Of a DNA stretch of 64,000 bases, positions 15,999 through 25,422 are shown piece after piece. The first letter of the stretch is position 1, and every line of letters starts with the position of its first letter. The position numbers and the translations under genes were made by a program. Source of the DNA: Pseudomonadota bacterium (GTDB taxonomy: Bacteria > Pseudomonadota > Gammaproteobacteria > Steroidobacterales > Steroidobacteraceae). Below the pieces are notes generated by a model that saw only the letters and a program-made list of their open reading frames with translations, was not told the origin of the DNA and ran no database searches. Location: NCBI GenBank assembly GCA_023391815.1, contig JAEWAF010000132.1, positions 124,001 through 188,000 on the forward strand, given 5' to 3'.

Positions 15999-17180
15999 TC
16001 ACCGCGACCGCAGACCCGCCACGATCGGAACGCGCGTTGCTCGGATCGCTGGAAGCAGGCCGCCGATGAGCCCAAGTGCCGCCGCCAAGAGCAACGCGAT
16101 GCCCACGGCCGTCGGTGTGATCGCGAGCTCATAGACGAGCTGCGATGGACTGTTGGTGCTGCCGATCATATTGATGGCGCGACCATTGAAACCCGCGTAA
16201 GCGATCAGGGTGCCGACCAGAGCGCCGAGCAGCGTCAACAGCAATGCTTCGATGAGCACCGATGCGACGATTGTGACTGAACCGAATCCCAACGCACGAA
16301 GCGTCGCAATCTCAGTGCTGCGAGCACTCGCGGCCGAGTACATGGAATTGAGGGCGCCAAACAGGGCACCGATCGCCATGATGCCGCCAATGGAGTAGGC
16401 GAGCAGGTTGAGCATTCGATGTAACGGCTTCGACGCGCTGGCCGCGTATTCGGCTTCGCGTTGGATATCGACTTCCACCGCTGGGTTGGTCGTCAAGGAA
16501 GCCTTCAACGTGTCGAACTCGGCGGGCCTGGCAAGCTGCACGGTCAGGCTGTTGAACGACTTCAGCTGATAGGCAGCCAGTACGGTTTCCGCATCGGCCA
16601 ACAACGTCGATTCATGCGAGCTGCCGCCGCTCTCGAACATGCCGACCACGGTCCACTCGCCCCCACGCAGCAGCACACGCTGGCCGATATCCAGACCTGA
16701 AAAACGAGCCGCGGCAGCCTTGCCGACAATGAGCTCATGCACCGCGGGCGAGAACGAGCGGCCGGCGACGATCCTGATTTCCGGTCGCAAATCGAGTCCT
16801 CGAGGACCGACGCCACGAAGCGTGACGTAAGCGTCCAGGCCGTCGCTCTTGCGGGCGACTGGCGCGATGATCAGCGTTTCCGCGGATACCATCGCTGCTC
16901 CGTCACCGGCCCGACGGATACCGGGTGCGTCCATGATGATCTTTGCGGTGTCGCGCGAGATGCCGCTTCCAGCTTCGACCTCCGCGCCACGACTCAGTAC
17001 GATCGCTCGCTCACTGCTCGCGCTGCCCTCGATCGTGCGTTGAAATCCTGCCGCCAATGCCATCACCGACAGCAACACGGCGACCACGGCAGCAATGCCT
17101 ATGACGATGACGAACGAGGAACCGAGCCGTTGCGGCAAGTTCTTCAGATTCAGCAGGGTGATTGCGATGATTGGCTGCAT
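15999..17180 (-). CDS. MacB/FtsX-like ABC transporter permease
   Basis: 393 residues. One membrane helix near residues 18-45 (FVIVIGIAAVVAVLLSVMAL) is followed by a periplasmic MacB-type domain of about 200 residues, then three helices in the last 140 residues (GIMAIGALFGALNSMYSAAS, the ATLRALGFG coupling region, and a glycine/leucine-rich final helix). The layout is that of MacB/LolC-type mechanotransmission permeases. It starts 6 bp after the related upstream permease. Neither an ATP-binding subunit nor an adaptor protein is encoded in the vicinity, so the partner must be elsewhere or lost. Confidence 0.88.
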   Translation of the reverse strand: MQPIIAITLLNLKNLPQRLGSSFVIVIGIAAVVAVLLSVMALAAGFQRTIEGSASSERAIVLSRGAEVEAGSGISRDTAKIIMDAPGIRRAGDGAAMVSAETLIIAPVARKSDGLDAYVTLRGVGPRGLDLRPEIRIVAGRSFSPAVHELIVGKAAAARFSGLDIGQRVLLRGGEWTVVGMFESGGSSHESTLLADAETVLAAYQLKSFNSLTVQLARPAEFDTLKASLTTNPAVEVDIQREAEYAASASKPLHRMLNLLAYSIGGIMAIGALFGALNSMYSAASARSTEIATLRALGFGSVTIVASVLIEALLLTLLGALVGTLIAYAGFNGRAINMIGSTNSPSQLVYELAITPTAVGIALLLAAALGLIGGLLPAIRATRVPIVAGLRSR

Positions 17181-17186
17181 GGTTCC

Positions 17187-18328
17187 TTAGACGATGCGCA
17201 ACGCTTCGACGATCCGCAGCCGCTGAGACTGCCACGCCGGCACGAGCGCACTCATCAGTGCGACGACTGTGGCGACGAGCGCTCCGCCGGCCACGACTCG
17301 CCAGGACAGCTGAGCAATGCCGACACTGCCCGCGAGACTCGGAAACAGCAGTGCGGCGATCGCAAGTCCTACCGCGGCTGCGACCCAACACAGCACCAGG
17401 GCCTCCGCCAACACCAGTGCAAACACATGCACGGCGCCGAAGCCTAGAGTGCGCAGCACGGCGAATTCCGGGATCCGTTCACGAGCTGATTGAGACATCG
17501 TATTGCCAGTGACAAACAACAGCGCGAACAGGACCGCGAGCACGACGGCGTTGGTGAAGTAGGAAATCTCGCCGACCTGCCTGATCGCCGCCTCGGTTTG
17601 TTCCTTCTCGTTCTGGGTGCGGGTTTCATGGGCGGAGTTGGCAAACAACCGATCGATGGCGGCGGCCGTCTGCGCGGACCGCGTTGGATCGGCAATGCGC
17701 ACGATGAGCCGATCCACCGTTCCCACGTCCGCGAGGCGCGCTTCATCGAAGTACTCATAATGAATGAGCGCGAGCTGACCTTTATCGGGGTCCTCGCTGT
17801 AATCGAAGCTGGCGACCAGTTCGAACGTCCAGACCGGGTTGCCATCCTTGCGAGCGATGGGCGAGCGAATCGGCACCTTGTCGCCGAGTTTCAGACCGAG
17901 ACGCTTTTGCAGGGCGGGCATCATGGCGATCGCCGCACGCGAGCGCTGGAAAGCCGCGAGCTGCTCTGGCGGCATCGAATATTCGGGCCGCACGCCCAGC
18001 CAGTCCTCCACGTCGGTTGCCAGTGCGAATATTCCATTCTTCGGATCCTGATAGGTTCCAAAGAAGCTCGCGCGGGCACAGACCGCGTCACGCCCGGCAC
18101 CTGCTTGATTTTGTCGGCGGCGGAGATCGGGATCGGCGCGCCGCCCGGCACGCGGGTATCGGTCAGCAAACGATCGAGATACTGCGCCTCGATCACATCG
18201 CTGAAACCCGCGTCGATACCCTCGAGCACCCCGAACAGGACGAATGCCACCGCCACCGACGACGCGGTGAGCACCGAGCGCAGCGGTTTGCGCAGCAGGC
18301 TGGCCAGGACGAGCGGCAGGTACTTCAT
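17187..18328 (-). pseudogene. MacB/FtsX-like permease with one-base frameshift
   Basis: Translation from ATG 18328 gives a normal permease N-terminus (MKYLPLVLASLLRKPLRSVL, then a membrane helix) as far as IKQVPGVT. The homologous continuation (AVCARASFFGTYQDPKNG to the C-terminal EALRIV) is in a different frame and runs to 17187. Adding a single base around 18084-18092 would join them into about 380 residues of periplasmic domain and three C-terminal helices. The rest of the gene is undamaged, so this is a recent mutation, a sequencing error or, less likely, programmed frameshifting. The intact sister permease follows 6 bp downstream. Confidence 0.8.
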
Positions 18329-18446
18329 TTCTATTTATAGTCGCATGACTGACTGCATATGTCTCATCCACGTTGGATGAGGGCGGGCTATTGCGCGCCG
18401 CTCCCCGCCTGCATAGGCTTGGTAACAAAACAGCGGGGTATGAAAC

Positions 18447-19934
18447 ATGCGCATGGCGGCGCTCGGATTGGTTTTGTTATGGATGAGCGCGGGGGCCAGG
18501 GCCGAATGGCTGGAAGCCAGCAGCGATCATTTCGTCATCTACGGCGACCAGAAAGAAAAGGCGCTCCAGGAGTTCGCCGAACGGCTGGAGTACTTCCATG
18601 CCGCGATGGCGGGGCTTCATAAAAAGGAGCTGAGCAAGCCGAGCCCGTCCAACCGGGTGACGATTTTCGTCGTTTCCGGCGCCGCCGAGGTGCGGCAGAT
18701 CGCGGATGCCAAGAGTCGGTTTCTCGCGGGCATCTACCTTCCAAGAGCCGGTGGGTCGGTCGCGGTCGTGCCCAAGCTCAGAAATGCCTCCAAGTCGGAG
18801 CTGGCGGGCGAGACGGTTCTGTATCACGAGTACGCGCATCATTTCATGACGGCCAGCCTGGCCAGCCGCGCGTATCCGCGCTGGTTCGTCGAGGGCTTCG
18901 CGGAGTTTTTCGCCGGCGTGCGTTTCAAAACGGACGGCACCATCACCATCGGCACGCCACCGTACTATCGGGCCGGTGAATTCGTCTATGGACGCGAGGT
19001 TCCTATCCAGCGCCTGCTCGATTTCGACGGTGGCGTCAGCGATGCGAATCTGGGCGCCAATTCATTCTACGGTCAGAGTTGGGCATTGTTTCATTATCTG
19101 CAGATGTCACCCGAGCGCCTCGGGCAATTCGACAAGTACGTCCAGCGGTTGGCCACTGGCGCATCGGCCTTGGAAGCGGCCGAGCAGGCGTTCGGCGATC
19201 TGGTCCGGCTCGATAAAGACCTGGAATCGTACCTGAGACAGCGCACGCTCAGCGCCCTGGTGATCCAGCGGAGCAGACTTGTCATCGGTCCGGTTGCCGT
19301 GCGTAAGCTTCGTCCGGGTGAAGCGGCGATGATGCCGGTCGTAATGGAATCGAAAGTGGGCGTGGGGCTCGAGGAGGCAAAGAGCCTGGTGGTCGAGGCC
19401 CGCAAGATCGCGGCGGATCATCCAAACGACGCCGCGGTGTTTGCTGCTCTGGCTGAGGCGGAGTTCGACGCGGGCAATGACGACGCCGCGATCGCCGCGG
19501 CCGATCGGGCGCTGGCCCTCGATCCAGATCGAATCAATGCCCATTTGCAGAAAGCCTACGCGCTGGAACGCAAGGTAGTGAATGGCGCCATGCCGAAGGA
19601 GTCGTGGAAGGAGGTTCGAAATCAGTTCGCCAGGGCGAATCGGGTCGAGAACGATCATCCCGTGCCGCTCGTGCGCTTCTATCTCAGCTACAAGAGGCAG
19701 GGTGAGCCGCCGACGAAGAATGCGATCGATGGGCTGATCTGGGCGCTGGAGCTCGCGCCGTTCGACGCGTCGCTGCGCTGGCTCGTCGCCCAGCAATTGG
19801 TGGCCGATGAACGTTTGAGCGATGCTGCGCAGACGTTGGCGCCGCTGGCTTATAGCCCCCACCCTGGCGAGCACACCGAGAAAGCACGGCAGCTGCTGAA
19901 GGAAGTGGAGGCGCGGATGGGCAAAGCAGATTGA
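18447..19934 (+). CDS. Periplasmic zincin-like (DUF1570-type) protein with TPR tail
   Basis: 495 residues with a signal peptide ending at GARA-EW (about residue 19). Residues about 20-240 look like a gluzincin peptidase domain: H127-E128 and H131 in LYHEYAHHFM, with the third ligand Glu153 in RWFVEGFAEFFAG. Residues about 310-480 are tetratricopeptide helices (AAVFAALAEAEFDAGNDDAA, IAAADRALALDPDRINAHLQ). Proteins of this design are uncharacterised. The intact HEXXH motif suggests a working metallopeptidase, with the TPRs binding a partner or substrate. ATG 18447 follows GCGGGG; ATG 18453 would lose only two residues. Confidence 0.8.
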   Translation: MRMAALGLVLLWMSAGARAEWLEASSDHFVIYGDQKEKALQEFAERLEYFHAAMAGLHKKELSKPSPSNRVTIFVVSGAAEVRQIADAKSRFLAGIYLPRAGGSVAVVPKLRNASKSELAGETVLYHEYAHHFMTASLASRAYPRWFVEGFAEFFAGVRFKTDGTITIGTPPYYRAGEFVYGREVPIQRLLDFDGGVSDANLGANSFYGQSWALFHYLQMSPERLGQFDKYVQRLATGASALEAAEQAFGDLVRLDKDLESYLRQRTLSALVIQRSRLVIGPVAVRKLRPGEAAMMPVVMESKVGVGLEEAKSLVVEARKIAADHPNDAAVFAALAEAEFDAGNDDAAIAAADRALALDPDRINAHLQKAYALERKVVNGAMPKESWKEVRNQFARANRVENDHPVPLVRFYLSYKRQGEPPTKNAIDGLIWALELAPFDASLRWLVAQQLVADERLSDAAQTLAPLAYSPHPGEHTEKARQLLKEVEARMGKAD

Positions 19935-19936
19935 AG

Positions 19937-19972
19937 GCAGAGGAAGCCGCCATCGGGCGCGACTTCCTCTGC
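19937..19972. terminator. Bidirectional terminator hairpin
   Basis: GCAGAGGAAG (19937-19946) and CTTCCTCTGC (19963-19972) form a perfect 10-bp stem with a 16-base loop. It lies in the 54-bp gap between two converging genes, the zincin-TPR gene and the NmrA-like gene. T-tracts are weak on both sides. Confidence 0.55.
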
Positions 19973-19988
19973 AAGCTGCCGACCATTT

Positions 19989-20882
19989 CTATGCATTGGC
20001 CTCGTACGCGGGCTTGAACACCGTGGTCGCGAAGCGTTCAAGGGTCGTTGGCGTGATTTCCGTCGGCCCTTTCTCATACTCGCCATTGAGCAGTCCGGCG
20101 GAGAACGCGGCGCTCATTTCCTCGATCTGATTGGCAGCGCTTGCCGAGAATCCAACCTGAATCAGGGCCGCTTTTCCCTGTGCCGGATCGGCCTGGACAT
20201 ATGCAAGATCCGGCTTGCCGATGGCGGCGCCGAGCAAGGCTGTGGATTCCCGCATCGTGTAGAGGCGAGGCGCATGCAGGTGAAGCACGCGCTTGCCGCT
20301 GCCGGATGAGGCGAGCAGTTCGCGCGCTATGACCCGAGCGATGTCGGAGGTCGCGACCATCGGGAGCGGTACATCGGGCGCCGTCATGTCCGCATAGACG
20401 CCGATCGTCGGAATCATCGCTAACGCGGCCAGATGATTCTCGAAGAAATATCCGGGCCGGACGTGCAGCACATCGACACCGTCGAGTGCATTCAGACGCT
20501 GTTCCTGCCGATGCAGACCGGCAATCGGTCCGGTGCCTGAGGCCAGGTGGGCGCCGACGCTGCTGAGGTTGACGACACGCTTGACGCCAGCCGTGGCAAT
20601 CGCGCGTGAGATCGCTTCTCCGCGCCGATTCTGGGTCCCCGCCATGTCAGGCTCCGATTGCCCGACCGGGATCATGGCGTAGACGGCGGTGGCGCCTGCG
20701 AACGCCTTGGCTAGAAAGTCTGCATCGGCCATATCGCCTGTGGCGATCTCAGCGCCGGCCGCGCGGAGGGTGCTGAGCGACTTCGCCGTTCGACCGACCA
20801 CGCGGATCGGTGCGCCTTGTGCGAGCAGGAGGCTGGCGATTTTGGAGGTGATGTTGCCGTTGGAGCCGAGGAGGACGTACAT
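19989..20882 (-). CDS. NmrA-like NAD(P)-binding reductase
   Basis: 297 residues from ATG 20882, which follows AAGGAA; the open frame reaches 20972 without a ribosome binding site. The N-terminal Rossmann motif is MYVLLGSNGNITSKIASLLL (a GxxGxxG variant), followed by VVGRTAKSL and ATGDMAD. The atypical SDR (NmrA/QOR2-like) shape lacks the YxxxK catalytic pair, so it either reduces quinone-like compounds or senses NADP. A divergent LysR gene lies 113 bp away, and such pairs usually form a regulator and its target. Confidence 0.85.
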   Translation of the reverse strand: MYVLLGSNGNITSKIASLLLAQGAPIRVVGRTAKSLSTLRAAGAEIATGDMADADFLAKAFAGATAVYAMIPVGQSEPDMAGTQNRRGEAISRAIATAGVKRVVNLSSVGAHLASGTGPIAGLHRQEQRLNALDGVDVLHVRPGYFFENHLAALAMIPTIGVYADMTAPDVPLPMVATSDIARVIARELLASSGSGKRVLHLHAPRLYTMRESTALLGAAIGKPDLAYVQADPAQGKAALIQVGFSASAANQIEEMSAAFSAGLLNGEYEKGPTEITPTTLERFATTVFKPAYEANA

Positions 20883-20995
20883 GGCAGTTCCTTGTGAGTG
20901 GTGGGTTGGCATCGATGGGTGCCATCCTGCGCGCCGGCATTGTTCCGAAAAAGCGGCCACGCAATAATTCATTGTCCAGTTACCGAGAACAATCG

Positions 20996-21904
20996 ATGAG
21001 AACGCCCGCCATCTCGCTGGCTCGTCTGGTCGCTTTCGTCGCAGTGGCGGAGGCGGGGTCGTTCACCGCCGCGGCGGATCGGCTCAATGCGACCAAATCC
21101 GCCATCAGTCAGGCGGTCGCGGTCCTGGAGCGGGAGTTGGGAGCGCAGTTGTTACAGCGCTCTACGCGCAAGCTCGCGATCACGGAGGCGGGCGAAGCGT
21201 TTCTTGCCGACTGTCGTGCGCTCTTGGCGGACGCGGAGGCGGCGATGGAGCGCGCCCGCACGGGCCGGGCTCAGCCTTCAGGCACACTCCGGCTGACGAG
21301 TACGCAGGCGGTGTCCGGCCTGGTGGCGACCTGGATCGCGGCGTACCGAGAGCGGTATCCGGCGATGCGTATCGATTACGTGCCCACGGACCAGAAGCTC
21401 GACTTGATCACCGAGCGCTTCGATCTCTCGATACGCATCGGACCGATGGCCGACTCTTCGCTGCGCGCCGTGGTATTGGAAGAGCTCGAGCTGTGGACGG
21501 TCGCGGCCCCGAGCTACCTCGCGCGACATGGCATGCCACGCAAGCCCTCAGACCTCGCGGGTCATGAGTGGATCGCCTTGTCGTTGCTGGCATCGCCGTG
21601 GTCGATCGATTTCCATCGCGGCAGCCGCAAGGTGCGTGTCAAGACACGCGGCTCCATTTCGGTCGCGAGCAATGATGCGGTGTTGCGCCTGGTGCTCCAA
21701 GGCAGCGGCATTTCAGGGTTTCCCTGTACGCCTGACCTGCGTGAAGAAGTGCTGGCGGGGCGTCTCGTTCGGCTCCTTTCGGGCTGGGCGATGCGCCGGA
21801 CCTTTCTGTACGCGGCTTACCCGGGAAATATCGCTCCGCCCGCGAAGACTCGCGCCTTCATCGATGTTGCGAAGGATGCAGTACGAGCCAGCGTCGCTCG
21901 ATAG
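20996..21904 (+). CDS. LysR-family transcriptional regulator
   Basis: 302 residues from ATG 20996. Residues 1-62 are the LysR winged helix-turn-helix (SFTAAADRLNATKSAISQAV, LERELGAQLLQRSTRKL), and residues about 90-295 the two-lobed effector domain. It is of the CrgA/DmlR-like group common next to short-chain dehydrogenases and NmrA proteins. An inverted repeat CAAT-AATTC-ATTG (20962-20974) lies in the gap shared with the NmrA-like gene and could be part of its site. Upstream in-frame codons exist (to 20894) but would overlap the divergent gene's control region. Confidence 0.9.
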   Translation: MRTPAISLARLVAFVAVAEAGSFTAAADRLNATKSAISQAVAVLERELGAQLLQRSTRKLAITEAGEAFLADCRALLADAEAAMERARTGRAQPSGTLRLTSTQAVSGLVATWIAAYRERYPAMRIDYVPTDQKLDLITERFDLSIRIGPMADSSLRAVVLEELELWTVAAPSYLARHGMPRKPSDLAGHEWIALSLLASPWSIDFHRGSRKVRVKTRGSISVASNDAVLRLVLQGSGISGFPCTPDLREEVLAGRLVRLLSGWAMRRTFLYAAYPGNIAPPAKTRAFIDVAKDAVRASVAR

Positions 21905-22205
21905 TCTGGCGACGCACGCTTACTCGGTCTCGCAACGTCCATCGCGCGCTGCGCGCAAAACCGCGCTCGCTGGGCCGCTCGATTGATCAAACTTTGACCA
22001 CGCGATTTCCACGCGGGTTTTTCCCGGCGAGAGACCCTGCTGCCAGAGATATCCACAGGGTTGCCCACAACTTTTGTGGATCACTTGGCGTGCACGGATG
22101 ACCTGAGTGACGTGAGCAAAGCCGAGCGCTCTGTCAAGACTCGACAATCGTCGTTCGATCTGACCCGCGACTCGCGCTTGCTCGGGCTTGACTCTCGCCG
22201 CGACT
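21905..22205. other. Convergent gap, no gene seen
   Basis: About 300 bp between the LysR gene end and the CocE-type hydrolase end. It contains the direct repeat CCACGCG (about 22000-22018) followed by a short T run, and two near-matches to the DnaA box (22049-22057 and 22075-22083) in opposite orientation. Nothing indicates a gene or a replication origin. Confidence 0.4.
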
Positions 22206-24116
22206 TTATCGACTCGTGACGACCGGCAGCTCCACGTACGACGCCTCGTCTCCGGCGTGATGAATCGTGTTCCGCGCGATCACTGGCTCGCTCTCGCTTT
22301 CGTTCGCACCGCCGGTGTTCAAATTACGAACGAACTTCGGGAAGTTCGAGGAGGTCACCTCGACCCGGAGCCGATGGCCCTTGTCGAAGCGGATGCTCGT
22401 GGCCATCGGCGTGGGGCGGATCTCGTAGACCTTCCCGCTGGTCATCGGCTCCGGCTTGTCGAAGCCGTTGCGATAGCGCGCGCGGAAGATCGTGTCGGCG
22501 ATGATGTAAGCCGTGCCGTCCGGGGCCACATCGACCAGCTTCACCGCGAAGTCCGTGTCCTTGGCGCTCGATGAGACCTTCAGCACGGCGTCGACGAATC
22601 CGCTGACCTCCATCGGCTCCTCGAGAGGCTCGCTGCTGTAGACGAGCACGTCGGCTCGCGATTCCACCGCGCGTTGATCGAACGCGCCGGGGATGACGAT
22701 GCCGCCGTTACAGCAATCGCCGCCGCCGACGGTCTGCACTGGATTCAGCGGGTCGTAGGTGAATCGATCGGGCTTCTCGCTGGCGGGCGGAGGCGTCAGC
22801 TCCAACCGGCCGTCGCCGTACAAGCTGTTCGCGCTGCCACCACTGCGCAGATACATCCGAACCGTCTTCGCTGGCTTCGGTGGCCACTGCGCGGACGACT
22901 TCCATGCGTTCTCGCCCATGGTGAAGTAGCGAACATGCGGCGTCGACGCAGCGAACGCGTTCTTCTCGCCCTTCAGCCAGCGGTCGAACCACGCGAAGAT
23001 CGTGCCGTCGACGTCGAAACGCGCATCGCCCATCGAGCGCTCGCCGACCTCGGTCTCGGAGCTGAGCTTGCTGTACTGACAGTGAGCCACCGGCGCGACC
23101 ACTGCATACTGATTCGCGCTGGCTTCCGCGTCGGTATTCACGCTGCGCGCGTGATTGAACAGTTCGAGATTCGGCCCGATCGACACGTCGTACCAGCTGT
23201 TGAACCACAGCGCCGGCACGCCCCAGCCCATGTCGTCGTGATAGAGACCGCCCGCGCGCCAGGCCGGATCGGCCGGGGTGCGCTTGATGAGCTCCTCGAA
23301 CGTGCCGGGCGGCTCGCCCAGATCGGTCAGCATCGTGTCGACGGGCAGATGCTTGATCTGCCTGGTCCAGACGACCTCGGGCTTTTTCGCCTCCAGGTCG
23401 TTGTATTGAGAGATGCGCGAGCGGATCTTGGGATCGAGCTCGGCCGGCAGCTGCGCGCGCAAGGGGTTGTCGACGTGGTACAACCACACGAAGAAGAGGT
23501 TGCGAGGCACGCCACCGGTGTACCAGTTGCCTTGTTCCTGGAAGCGTCCGACTTTGCCAATGCCTGCGCCCGCGGACATGGGCACCATCGCCGCATGAGC
23601 GGGATGATTCTGCGCCGCCAGCGCGAGCTGCCACTCGGCCGATGAAGAACAGCCGAGCGTGCCGACCTTGCCATTCGACCACGGCTGCTTCGCGATCCAG
23701 CTGAGCGCGTCGTAGCCGTCAGTCTGCGGATACCCGAGGATCTGATATTTCCCTTCGGAGAAGTATCGCCCGCGCTCGTTCTGGATCACGAACGCATAGC
23801 CCTGCTTGACGGCGGCGAGTGCATAACGCAGCGAGGACCCGCGCATGCCGAGCTCGCTGTATGGCGTCTTCCACAGGATAGTGGGCAACGGGCCCTTCGC
23901 GTCCTTCGGACGGAACACATTGGTCGCGAGCCCGACGCCATCTCGCATCGGAACGAGCACCGCGCGTTCCTCGGCCGCGCTCTCTTTCAACTCGCTCTTC
24001 AACGATTCTTCGCTGTACTTCGAGTAGTCCGGCCGGTTCGACACGGCGGGAGCACTCGCGAGCACCGCCGCCGGCACACCGGCAAACAACAACGAGAGCA
24101 GGGCGCGCTTGGACAT
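22206..24116 (-). CDS. CocE/NonD-family serine hydrolase (X-Pro peptidase/esterase type)
   Basis: 636 residues, with a signal peptide (ALLSLLFAGVPAAVLA). The N-terminal alpha/beta-hydrolase domain has VPMRDGVGLATNVFRP and the nucleophile region GTLGCSSSAEWQ (Ser about 157, in place of the usual GxSYxG). A helical cap follows, then a C-terminal jelly-roll (about residues 420-630) with GHRLRVEVTSSNFPKF, the family signature. Related enzymes cleave acyl esters or X-Pro/acylated peptides. It is divergent from a histidine kinase gene, with a 202-bp gap containing paired CCGTTCA boxes. Confidence 0.9.
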   Translation of the reverse strand: MSKRALLSLLFAGVPAAVLASAPAVSNRPDYSKYSEESLKSELKESAAEERAVLVPMRDGVGLATNVFRPKDAKGPLPTILWKTPYSELGMRGSSLRYALAAVKQGYAFVIQNERGRYFSEGKYQILGYPQTDGYDALSWIAKQPWSNGKVGTLGCSSSAEWQLALAAQNHPAHAAMVPMSAGAGIGKVGRFQEQGNWYTGGVPRNLFFVWLYHVDNPLRAQLPAELDPKIRSRISQYNDLEAKKPEVVWTRQIKHLPVDTMLTDLGEPPGTFEELIKRTPADPAWRAGGLYHDDMGWGVPALWFNSWYDVSIGPNLELFNHARSVNTDAEASANQYAVVAPVAHCQYSKLSSETEVGERSMGDARFDVDGTIFAWFDRWLKGEKNAFAASTPHVRYFTMGENAWKSSAQWPPKPAKTVRMYLRSGGSANSLYGDGRLELTPPPASEKPDRFTYDPLNPVQTVGGGDCCNGGIVIPGAFDQRAVESRADVLVYSSEPLEEPMEVSGFVDAVLKVSSSAKDTDFAVKLVDVAPDGTAYIIADTIFRARYRNGFDKPEPMTSGKVYEIRPTPMATSIRFDKGHRLRVEVTSSNFPKFVRNLNTGGANESESEPVIARNTIHHAGDEASYVELPVVTSR

Positions 24117-24242
24117 CTTGAGTTGCTCGCGAGGGTAGTCCTGAATGGAAAAATGCTATCCAATGGGACCAGCGTTCTCAAATGAAATGGGCCGCCCGGA
24201 GCGACGGCGTGGCGCAGGTCGTACCGATCGACACGGCTCGCG

Positions 24243-24271
24243 ACCGTTCACACGGCTGTGCGGCCGTTCAC
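24243..24271 (+). promoter_or_regulatory. Paired LytTR/AlgR-like boxes upstream of the two-component genes
   Basis: ACCGTTCAC (24243-24251) and GCCGTTCAC (24263-24271) are direct repeats exactly 20 bp apart, two helical turns. LytTR response regulators bind such 9-bp direct repeats, and the core matches the known AlgR box ACCGTTCGTC. They stand 48 bp before the histidine kinase start, suggesting autoregulation and possibly control of the divergent hydrolase. Confidence 0.5.
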
Positions 24272-24318
24272 CCCGCGATCTCGTTCGCCGGCCGCCGATG
24301 GTTTAGCTTAGTGAGCGA

Positions 24319-25422
24319 ATGACCCAGTCCATCACTCCATTGAACACCTCGCGCGCGTATTGGAGCTGCCAGCTTCTCGGCTGGGGGCTTTATGGCGCGA
24401 GCCAGGTATCGAACGCCCTTGCCACACTGTCGCTGCCCTGGGAGCGCATCGTCGTGGATATCGCGGCATTGAACGTGGCTGCCATCGGCCTCACGCAGTT
24501 GCTCCGCATATTCATGTTGCGCAGAGGCTGGAAGAGGTTGAGCCTGAGGCAGCTGCTGCCGCGAGTGGCGCTGGCAAGTGTGCTGCTCGGCTTCGTGGTG
24601 GGGGCGGCCATGCATTTCATGGCGGTCGCGCCGCTGTGGGGATTGGAAACGATTCACGACAAACAGGCCCTCGAAGGCCTGCCGGCGTTCATCGTCTCGA
24701 TGGATCCGCTGACGCTTCGAACCGTCAACTGGAGCCTGATCTTTTTCATCTGGACGGCCCTGTACATCAGCATCACTTCGGTGCGCGACCGGCATACCGC
24801 CGAGCTGCGCCAGTCGGAGCTGAGCCGGGCCCTGCAATCCGCGGAGCTGAAGCTGCTCAAGTCGCAGATCAATCCGCACTTCCTGTTCAACTCGCTCAAC
24901 AGCGTGCGCGCTCTGATCGCCGAGGATCCTGCGCGTGCTCGGGATGCGGTCACGCAACTTGCGGGGCTGTTGCGATATACGTTGAGATCGGATCACGACG
25001 AGTTGGTATCGCTGGAGCGCGAGCTGAAAACCGTCGGGGATTATCTGGCGCTGGAAGCGTTGCGTCTTGGCGAGCGAATGCGGGTGGAGCTCGACATCGC
25101 TAAAGACACGCACGAGGTACGCATTCCCGTCATGCTGTTGCAAACCGTGGGCGAGAATGCGATCAAGCATGGAATCGCCGAGTTGCCCGGCGGCGGCGTC
25201 CTGCGGATCTCGGCGGCGCTCCGTGAGAATGCTCTGCACGTTGAGGTGAGCAATCCGCGTCCGACGAATCCGAGGCCGAGCGAGCAACAGGGATCGGGCT
25301 TGTACAATGCGGCCGAGAGATTGCGATTGCTGTTCGGAGCGCGCGCCGCGCTGGTGCTGGACCTGTCGCAATCGGATCTGGCCATCGCACGAATCCGGGT
25401 TCCAACTGAAGTTGTTGCATGA
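24319..25422 (+). CDS. LytS/YehU-type sensor histidine kinase
   Basis: 367 residues. Four membrane segments lie within the first 150 residues, with very short periplasmic loops, so it probably senses a membrane-related or small lipophilic cue. The His_kinase domain follows, with the phospho-acceptor His187 in LKSQINPHFLFNSLNS, the defining motif of the LytS class. The C-terminal ATPase has an N-box in LLQTVGENAIKHGI and a G-box in GSGLYNAAERL. It overlaps the response regulator gene by 4 bases (ATGA), so the two are translated together. Confidence 0.94.
   Translation: MTQSITPLNTSRAYWSCQLLGWGLYGASQVSNALATLSLPWERIVVDIAALNVAAIGLTQLLRIFMLRRGWKRLSLRQLLPRVALASVLLGFVVGAAMHFMAVAPLWGLETIHDKQALEGLPAFIVSMDPLTLRTVNWSLIFFIWTALYISITSVRDRHTAELRQSELSRALQSAELKLLKSQINPHFLFNSLNSVRALIAEDPARARDAVTQLAGLLRYTLRSDHDELVSLERELKTVGDYLALEALRLGERMRVELDIAKDTHEVRIPVMLLQTVGENAIKHGIAELPGGGVLRISAALRENALHVEVSNPRPTNPRPSEQQGSGLYNAAERLRLLFGARAALVLDLSQSDLAIARIRVPTEVVA

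Noticed and set aside
22049..22083. Two inverted near-matches to the DnaA box, suggesting a replication origin
   Set aside because: Only two boxes, each with one mismatch, no AT-rich unwinding region and no dnaA, dnaN or other origin-linked genes nearby.
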